NCBI GenBank assembly: GCA_945494195.1
Contig: CALYVJ010000027.1
Span: 1 to 11,946 of the forward strand
Length of the DNA: 11,946 nucleotides
Source of the DNA: an uncultured Selenomonas sp.
Lineage (GTDB): Bacteria; Bacillota; Negativicutes; Selenomonadales; Selenomonadaceae
Reading direction: 5' to 3'
The notes below the pieces were generated by a model. The model was given only the letters and a program-made list of their open reading frames with translations, had not been told where the DNA came from and made no database searches. Made by a program: the position numbers and the translations under genes. Every line of letters begins with the position of its first letter. Position 1 is the first letter of the stretch. This document shows, piece by piece, positions 6,443 to 11,946 of this stretch.

Positions 6443-9400
6443 ATGAATTTGAGCAGACGTGACTTCTTGAAAGCCACAGGTCTCAGCGGGATTGGCCTGG
6501 CTATGGCCAGTCTGGGACTCGACATGCCGAAGGTCAAGGCTGCCGCAAAAGAATTCAAGCTCAAGGGGGCACGCGAGTTTACCTCGATCTGCCACTTCTG
6601 TGCTTGTGGTTGTGGCGTCATCGGCTACGTGAAGGACGACAAACTCGTCCAGCTCGAAGGTGCCGTTGACAGTCCGATCAACCGTGGTGCTCTTTGCAGT
6701 AAGGGATTGGGCTATGGCCATATCCCGAACTCGGAGGAGCGTCCGAAAAAGCCGCTGTACCGCGCACCGGGCAGCGACCACTGGGAGGAAATCAGCTGGG
6801 AAGAAGCTATCGACAAGGCCGCTCATGCCATGAAGAATGCGCGTGAGAAGGGCTGGAAGCAGACCGAAGAAATCGATGGCAAGACCTATGAGGTCCGCCG
6901 TACTGATGGCTTGGCCTTTATCGGTGGTTCCCAGATCAACAACGAGGAATGCTATCAGAATATTAAGATGGCCCGGGCCCTCGGTGTTGTCTATATCGAC
7001 AATCAGACCCGTGTCTGCCATGCCAATACGCCACCGGCTCTGGGCGCAGCCTTTGGCCGTGGCGCTATGACGAATCCCTGGGCGGATATCAAGAATACGC
7101 ACCTCATCTGGATCGAGGGTTCGAACCTGGCTGAGTGCCATCCCATGGGACTCAAGAATGTCATGGCAGCCCGTGAGAAGAATGGATCGAAAATCGTCCT
7201 TGTGGATACACGCTTTACGCGCACGTCGAAGATTGCTGATGATTTCTTCCAGGTACGTCCGGGTACGGATATCGTCTTCATGGGCTATATCATCCATGAG
7301 ATGCTCGAATCCGGCAAATTCAATAAGGAGTACGTCCTGCAGAACACCAATGGTGCCTGCCTGCTCCGCGATGACTTTAAATTCGACGACGGCCTGTTCT
7401 CTGGCTACGATGCCGAGAAGAAAGCCTATACGAATACAGAGACTTGGGGCTATGCTCTCGGTGCCGATGGCAAACCGCAGAAGGCAAAGGACCTCTTCGC
7501 TCCGAATACGGTTATGTCGCGCCTCAAGGAATTCTACAGCCGCTATACCCTCGAGATGGTCGAAAACATCACGGGTATGAAGGCTGAGGATGCCAAACGC
7601 GCTGCCAGCATCTGGATCGAAAACGACAAACCGGCCATCATCATGTATGCGCTCGGCATGACGCAGCACACGGTCGGCGTACAGAATATCCGCTGCTTTA
7701 CCATCATGCAGCTCTTGAAGGGGAATGTGGGTATCCCTGGCGCAGGTATCATCGCTATGCGCGGGCAGCCAAACGTGCAGGCATCGACGGACTTCGGCAT
7801 CGAGTTCAACATGCAGCCGGGATATCTCGTCCATCCAACCCACAAGACGCCGGATCTCAAGTCCTGGACTGAGGCTTATGGCACGTTCCGCCGCAAATGG
7901 TATGTCAACATGACGAAGGCTTGGTTTGGTGAGCATGCTACGCCGGAGAACGGCTATGGTTTCGACTATGGCGCAATCCGTAACGGCAATCATCCGGACT
8001 CCATCTATGCAATCTTTGAGGATGCCTGGAAGGGCACGATGCATGCGCTTTATCTCTGCGGCCAGAATCCGCAGATGACCAATGCGAACCTCACGATGGT
8101 CCATGATGGCCTCTGCAAGATGGATTCCCTTATCGTACAGGATATCTTCGTCAATGAGACGGCCGAGTTCTGGAATCGCCCAGGCGACAACCCCAGTGAA
8201 ATCCAGACGGAGGTCATCTTCCTGCCGGCTTGCTCCTATCTTGAGCGCGAAGGTACGATTACGAACTCCATGCGTCTGATCCAGTGGCGTATGCAGGGAC
8301 CGAAACCGGTGGGTGACTCGAAGCCGGATTACTTGATTAACGATATGCTCTGGAAGCGCATCCGCGATCTCTACAAGGATTCGACGGAGAAGAAGGACGA
8401 GCCAATCAAGTATATGTCCTGGAACTACTCGAAGGATAACTATATCGAAGACGTCATGAAGGAAATCAGTGGCTACAATGTGGCCACGGGTGAGCTCGTC
8501 AATGGCATCGGCGAACTCAAGGATAACGGCGAGACGGCTTCGGGCATGTGGATTTATGCCGGTTACATCAGCCGCGAAGGCAACCGTACGAAGCGCCGCG
8601 GCCAGGAAGATCCGGGCGATATCGGTATCTTCCCGCAGTTTGGCTGGGTATGGCCGGATAACATCCATATCCTCTACAACCGCGCCTCGTGCAATCCGGA
8701 TGGCACGCCGAGGGACAAAGAGCATCCGCTGGTCTGGTGGGATGCCAAAGCGGGCAAATGGACGGGCTACGATGTACCGGACGTTGGCAACCGCACGGCT
8801 GGCCCGGATACGCCGGATGGACAGAAACCGTTCCGCATGAACGGCGAAGGCATTGGCCGTCTCTTCGCTGCCACCTATAAGGACAAGAACCCCGATGGCA
8901 CGACCCGCGATGCGTCCTCGACGCCGGTCGATGGCCCGATTCCCGAGTTCTACGAGCCGGTCGAAAGCCCGACCCACAATGCACTGCATACGAATGAACT
9001 GGCGCAGTTCAACCCCTGTGTCAAATATCCGCGCGTTCCGGAAAAACAGCCGCTGGGTACGAAGGACAAGTTCCCGTACGTACTCACGAGCTCGGGTATT
9101 GCCGAGCATTGGTGCTCCGGTACCGTTACGCGTAACATTCCGTGGCTCAACGAGCTCGTTAAGGAGCCTTTCGTCGAAATCAGCGAGCAGCTGGCCAAGA
9201 AGCTCAGTATCAAAGAGGGCGACAAGGTAAAAGTAAGCTCGGCCCGCGGTGCCGTAGTGGTCAAAGTCATGGTCACGAAACGCGCGCAGCCGCTCACCGT
9301 CAACGGCGAGGAGACGCATATGGTCTGGATGCCGTACAGCTGGGGCTTCAAGGGCCTGGCCAAAGGACCGAGCACCAACTACCTGACCATTGATGCGCTC

Positions 9401-9460
9401 GATCCGAATACGCAGGAGCAGGAATTCAAGGCCTGCCTGGTAAACATCGTGAAAGCATAA
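6443..9460 (+). CDS. fdnG: Formate dehydrogenase, major (alpha, molybdopterin) subunit, FdnG/FdoG type, Cys form
   Basis: A 1005-residue catalytic subunit close in length to E. coli FdnG (1015). It oxidises formate to CO2 at a bis-MGD Mo (or W) centre outside the cytoplasmic membrane. It begins with a twin-arginine signal, SRRDFLK (4-10), then a hydrophobic stretch to about residue 26 and KAAAK near the likely cleavage site. The [4Fe-4S] ligands are C50, C53, C57 and C85, followed by the conserved Lys87. The active site is Arg-Val-Cys192-His193, codon TGC, where E. coli has selenocysteine (Sec196); no in-frame TGA is present. FGRGAMTNPW and VDTRFTRT follow, and the C-terminus is the molydopterin-dinucleotide-binding domain. 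In-frame starts upstream (6386) are rejected because AAAGGAGG and the Tat motif fit the ATG at 6443. It heads fdnG-fdhE-fdnH-fdnI. Codon use is strongly biased, suggesting high expression. Confidence 0.96.
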   Translation: MNLSRRDFLKATGLSGIGLAMASLGLDMPKVKAAAKEFKLKGAREFTSICHFCACGCGVIGYVKDDKLVQLEGAVDSPINRGALCSKGLGYGHIPNSEERPKKPLYRAPGSDHWEEISWEEAIDKAAHAMKNAREKGWKQTEEIDGKTYEVRRTDGLAFIGGSQINNEECYQNIKMARALGVVYIDNQTRVCHANTPPALGAAFGRGAMTNPWADIKNTHLIWIEGSNLAECHPMGLKNVMAAREKNGSKIVLVDTRFTRTSKIADDFFQVRPGTDIVFMGYIIHEMLESGKFNKEYVLQNTNGACLLRDDFKFDDGLFSGYDAEKKAYTNTETWGYALGADGKPQKAKDLFAPNTVMSRLKEFYSRYTLEMVENITGMKAEDAKRAASIWIENDKPAIIMYALGMTQHTVGVQNIRCFTIMQLLKGNVGIPGAGIIAMRGQPNVQASTDFGIEFNMQPGYLVHPTHKTPDLKSWTEAYGTFRRKWYVNMTKAWFGEHATPENGYGFDYGAIRNGNHPDSIYAIFEDAWKGTMHALYLCGQNPQMTNANLTMVHDGLCKMDSLIVQDIFVNETAEFWNRPGDNPSEIQTEVIFLPACSYLEREGTITNSMRLIQWRMQGPKPVGDSKPDYLINDMLWKRIRDLYKDSTEKKDEPIKYMSWNYSKDNYIEDVMKEISGYNVATGELVNGIGELKDNGETASGMWIYAGYISREGNRTKRRGQEDPGDIGIFPQFGWVWPDNIHILYNRASCNPDGTPRDKEHPLVWWDAKAGKWTGYDVPDVGNRTAGPDTPDGQKPFRMNGEGIGRLFAATYKDKNPDGTTRDASSTPVDGPIPEFYEPVESPTHNALHTNELAQFNPCVKYPRVPEKQPLGTKDKFPYVLTSSGIAEHWCSGTVTRNIPWLNELVKEPFVEISEQLAKKLSIKEGDKVKVSSARGAVVVKVMVTKRAQPLTVNGEETHMVWMPYSWGFKGLAKGPSTNYLTIDALDPNTQEQEFKACLVNIVKA

Positions 9461-9483
9461 TCTGTATGATATAGGAGACTTTT

Positions 9484-10344
9484 ATGAAAACCGCCAAGAA
9501 ATCACCAATGGATGAATATCTGAAGAAACACCCTTTCCTTGAGGAAACGGCCAACTTGCAGCTTGCTATGGAGAAAATCCTTACAGGTGCAGTCTCGCCG
9601 GTTTCCTTTCCCGAAAAGGATGATATTGCAGAACTCGTCAAAGACGGCATGCCGCTTTTGCAGCAGCCCCAGCTTCAGCGTACCATGGTCAAGGTGGCCG
9701 CAGTATCGCTGGGGGATTGCCTGGAAGCCCTCAAGGACATCGAAGCGCCGGAAATGATGAAAGCCGCTCTCAAGGCTTGGCAGAGCTGGACGGCGGAAGC
9801 TGAACTCACGGAAATCCAGCAGTTCTTCGACTATCTGCTGCGGCAGGAAGATGCAGAAATCCAGAGCTTTGCGGCAGATAACAAGCTCAACGAGGCACTG
9901 GTGCGCACACTGGGGTGGCAGATTGTCGAGGTTTTGGTTCCCGCCGAGCTCAAAGACCCAGTTTTCTGGCAGGGGATCGGCTGGAAACGCAATTACTGCC
10001 CGGTCTGCGGGCGCCAGCCGGTTCTGGCGCAGCTGCGCAAGGAGCAGGAGGGGCGCGCCCGCGTGCTCGCCTGTGACGGCTGTCATACCGTTTGGCCTTA
10101 CGCCCGCATTGGCTGCGTCTATTGCGGCAACGATGACCTCAAGGAAATGCATATCTTAGAGCCTGAGGGCGAAGCTGCTATGCGCCTTGACGTCTGCGAC
10201 AAATGTCATGCTTACCTCAAAACGTACAATGAGGAAGGCGAGGAAGAGGTCTATCTGCGGGATTGGGCGACGATTCATCTCGATTTCCTCGGCGAGGAGA
10301 AAAGTCTCCAGAAAAAAGGAAGCGTAATGCTCGCTAATGCGTAA
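9484..10344 (+). CDS. fdhE: Formate dehydrogenase maturation protein FdhE
   Basis: A 286-residue FdhE homologue (E. coli 309). FdhE is a cytoplasmic rubredoxin-like iron protein that binds the catalytic subunit of Tat-exported formate dehydrogenases and is needed for their activity; a redox or assembly role is proposed. The N-terminal half is helical. The C-terminal half has four CxxC pairs: C172-C175 (YCPVCGRQPVLAQL), C197-C200 (ACDGCHTVWPY), C211-C214 (CVYCGND) and C238-C241 (CDKCHAYLKTY), matching the family layout. The start at 9484 follows AGGAGA at 9473-9478. The gene sits 23 bp after fdnG and 35 bp before fdnH, so it is placed between the alpha and beta subunit genes. In E. coli it follows fdoGHI instead. 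There is no signal peptide, as expected for a cytoplasmic factor. Confidence 0.95.
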   Translation: MKTAKKSPMDEYLKKHPFLEETANLQLAMEKILTGAVSPVSFPEKDDIAELVKDGMPLLQQPQLQRTMVKVAAVSLGDCLEALKDIEAPEMMKAALKAWQSWTAEAELTEIQQFFDYLLRQEDAEIQSFAADNKLNEALVRTLGWQIVEVLVPAELKDPVFWQGIGWKRNYCPVCGRQPVLAQLRKEQEGRARVLACDGCHTVWPYARIGCVYCGNDDLKEMHILEPEGEAAMRLDVCDKCHAYLKTYNEEGEEEVYLRDWATIHLDFLGEEKSLQKKGSVMLANA

Positions 10345-10379
10345 AACTGTGTATTCGCGAGTACGAAAGGAGAACTATA

Positions 10380-11168
10380 ATGGCAAAAGAAATCGCTATG
10401 CTGCATGATGTGGCACGCTGCAGCGCCTGCCGTGCCTGCATGGTTGCCTGCAAGCAGTGGCACGACCTGCCGGCCGATATGTCAACGCCGTTTGAAGGAC
10501 AGTATCAGTCCCATAAGGAATTGACCCCGACGACTTGGAATCTCATCCAGATGAACGAGCGCGTGGATTCTGACGGGAAATTCCACTGGGATTTCTTCAA
10601 GCGTCAGTGCATGCACTGCAGCGACCCTGCCTGTGCTAAGGGCTGCCCGGAAGAAGCTATTGAAAAGCTCGACAATGGTGCTGTCGTCATTAATCAGGAT
10701 AAATGCGTGGGTTGTGGTTATTGCGCCCATAACTGCCCGTTCGATGTCCCGAAAGTCAATGCCGAAACCAATAAATCGACGAAGTGCGATCTCTGCTTTG
10801 ACCGCATCGCTGAGGGCATGGAGCCGGCTTGCTCGAAGACCTGCACGGCCGATGCAATCCGCTTCGGTACGAAGGAGGAAATGCTCAAGCGCGCCGAACA
10901 GCGGGTGGCTATCCTCAAACAGGAAGGCCATCAAGATGCCAACGTTTACAACCCGCAGGGCGTGGGCGGCATCCACATGCTCTATGTACTGCCGGAAAAA
11001 CCGTCGGTCTATGACCTGCCGGAAAATCCGCAGACGCCGAATTCCATCGATCTCTGGAAGGATGTCGTGCGTCCGCTCGGAAAAATCGCTGGTGCTGGTG
11101 CCATTGTCGGCGTCCTGGGTATGGCAGCTTTCAAGAAATTAGCAAATCGCGAGAAAGGGGAAAAATGA
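10380..11168 (+). CDS. fdnH: Formate dehydrogenase iron-sulfur (beta) subunit, FdnH type
   Basis: A 262-residue electron-transfer subunit with sixteen cysteines arranged for four [4Fe-4S] clusters: C14-x2-C17-x2-C20-x3-C24; CMHCSDPACAKGC (C-x2-C-x4-C-x3-C); CVGCGYCAHNC (C-x2-C-x2-C-x3-C); and CDLC-x11-C-x3-C. It links the FdnG cluster to the haems of FdnI. A C-terminal hydrophobic stretch (about 236-251, IAGAGAIVGVLGMAAF) before a basic tail is the single membrane helix found in FdnH. There is no signal peptide of its own; in this family the beta subunit is carried through Tat with the alpha subunit. The start at 10380 follows AAAGGAGA (10366-10373). It is somewhat shorter than E. coli FdnH (294). 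The stop codon is 1 bp from the fdnI start. Confidence 0.95.
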   Translation: MAKEIAMLHDVARCSACRACMVACKQWHDLPADMSTPFEGQYQSHKELTPTTWNLIQMNERVDSDGKFHWDFFKRQCMHCSDPACAKGCPEEAIEKLDNGAVVINQDKCVGCGYCAHNCPFDVPKVNAETNKSTKCDLCFDRIAEGMEPACSKTCTADAIRFGTKEEMLKRAEQRVAILKQEGHQDANVYNPQGVGGIHMLYVLPEKPSVYDLPENPQTPNSIDLWKDVVRPLGKIAGAGAIVGVLGMAAFKKLANREKGEK

Positions 11169-11169
11169 G

Positions 11170-11865
11170 ATGATTGTCAATAAGAAATACATCAAACGCC
11201 ATAAAATGGGCTTCGTTTATTTCCACTGGATCAATGCGGTTTCCTTTTTTATGCTGCTGCTTACGGCTCTGCCGCTCTATGCGGATTCGTTCCGTTTCCT
11301 CTATGATACCTTTGGTGCGGCAACGCTTCAGTACGCACATCGTGTATTTGCGGTCATTTTCATCCTGAATCCGATTATCGGACTGGTTACGGCTCATGAT
11401 GGGATCCGTCGTCTGGTCAAGGAAGTCGTAAGTTTTGGCCGCGATGATATCGTGTTCAATCAGAAGTTCCCGGCCGAGCTTATCGGCAAAGAGCCTGAGG
11501 GCATTCCGCCGCAGAGCTTCTATAACGGCGGCGAGAAGATGAACATCCTGCTGCAGGCTGTTCTTTGGGCATTGCTCGTCATTTCGGGAGCTGTTCTTTG
11601 GTTTGGCGATGGCGTGGTAAGCCCTGTCATCCGCACTTGGATGATTCCGCTGCATAGCATCTGCGCTGGCTTTGGTTTCGCGGCTGCCATTGGCCATATC
11701 TATCTGGCCGTTGGTGTAAATCCGGATTCCTGCCACGGCATGCTTGATGGTACGGTTAAGGCTAGCTATGCAGTCAAACATCATGCCAAATGGGTGGAGG
11801 AACTCGTTGCGCAGAGCAGCTTGACCGAAGATGAAGTCAAAAAAGCTGTGGAAGCCGATGAGTAG
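11170..11865 (+). CDS. fdnI: Formate dehydrogenase cytochrome b (gamma) subunit, FdnI type
   Basis: A 231-residue membrane protein (E. coli FdnI 217). It anchors the complex and passes electrons from FdnH through two b haems to the quinone pool. I see four membrane helices, about 16-37, 53-74, 126-147 and 158-181. Likely haem-ligand histidines are H19 (VYFHWINA), H57 (YAHRVFAV), H162 and H176 (the last two 14 apart, as for E. coli H155 and H169). SFYNGGEKMN (116-125) is the conserved loop before helix 3, and the segment GTVKASYAVKHHAKWVEE matches the family C-terminus. About 20 extra charged residues (SSLTEDEVKKAVEADE) extend the tail. The ATG at 11170 is 1 bp after the fdnH stop, preceded by AAAGGGGA, so translation is likely coupled. 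Confidence 0.94.
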   Translation: MIVNKKYIKRHKMGFVYFHWINAVSFFMLLLTALPLYADSFRFLYDTFGAATLQYAHRVFAVIFILNPIIGLVTAHDGIRRLVKEVVSFGRDDIVFNQKFPAELIGKEPEGIPPQSFYNGGEKMNILLQAVLWALLVISGAVLWFGDGVVSPVIRTWMIPLHSICAGFGFAAAIGHIYLAVGVNPDSCHGMLDGTVKASYAVKHHAKWVEELVAQSSLTEDEVKKAVEADE

Positions 11866-11946
11866 GTCGAAGATGCATTAGTTCAGGCTAGACCGGACTA
11901 AGACGTCCAAAAGCTACTGATAAATAAAAAATAATTCATAAAACGA

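Noticed and set aside
7016..7018. Selenocysteine and an associated SECIS element
   Set aside because: The codon is TGC, a plain cysteine, so no SECIS is needed.
6425..9319. 964-codon open frame on the minus strand
   Set aside because: It is the codon-aligned antisense of fdnG, caused by lack of TTA, CTA and TCA codons in the sense gene. The protein is low complexity, Arg/Ile/Leu-rich and resembles no family; fdnG is unambiguous.
11866..11946. Possible terminator or extension of fdnI past the TAG
   Set aside because: GGAC/GTCC at about 11895-11908 is only 4 bp with no T-run, and the eleven codons after TAG have no support. I see no feature in these 81 bases.
1..11946. CRISPR arrays, insertion sequences, tRNA or rRNA genes, phage genes
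   Set aside because: No repeat arrays, transposase-like proteins, terminal repeats or RNA gene signatures seen; the window is filled by Moco and FDH genes.

Overview
The window carries eleven genes or partial genes, all on the + strand, for one task: making the bis-molybdopterin guanine dinucleotide (bis-MGD) cofactor and building a membrane-bound, outward-facing formate dehydrogenase that uses it. Strong AGGAGG-type ribosome binding sites, short gene gaps, a Tat-exported respiratory dehydrogenase and the protein styles suggest an anaerobic diderm Firmicute, most likely Negativicutes (Selenomonas or Mitsuokella type). That assignment is from recall of family style, not from a search.

Region 1 (1-5204) is a molybdenum-cofactor biosynthesis operon: a 5'-truncated molybdopterin-binding protein with a four-cysteine tail, moeA (metal insertion), moaA (radical SAM, first pathway step), a MOSC-MogA fusion (MOSC domain plus molybdopterin adenylyltransferase) and a MobA-MobB fusion (GMP attachment to give MGD). 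Genes are separated by 1-45 bp or share stop codon and ribosome binding site. No moaC, moaD, moaE or moeB is visible; they may lie upstream or elsewhere.

Region 2 (5205-5465) is a gene-free stretch of 261 bp with a clear Rho-independent terminator (5292-5315), a 16-bp AT palindrome just before it, and a long interrupted hairpin just after it in the presumed leader of the next gene.

Region 3 (5466-11865) is the formate dehydrogenase block: fdhD (sulfur transfer to the cofactor), an AT-rich 149-bp gap, then fdnG (catalytic subunit, Tat signal, cysteine instead of selenocysteine), fdhE (maturation factor), fdnH (four [4Fe-4S] electron-transfer subunit) and fdnI (cytochrome b membrane anchor). 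Electrons from formate would pass from bis-MGD through FdnG and FdnH clusters to FdnI haems and the menaquinone pool. The last 81 bases hold no gene that I can see.

I find no wholly new system. The points most worth a second look are an FdhD without the CxxC motif, the MOSC-MogA and MobA-MobB fusions, placement of fdhE between the two FDH subunit genes, the Cys-rich tail of the first gene, and the dyad-rich control region before fdhD.
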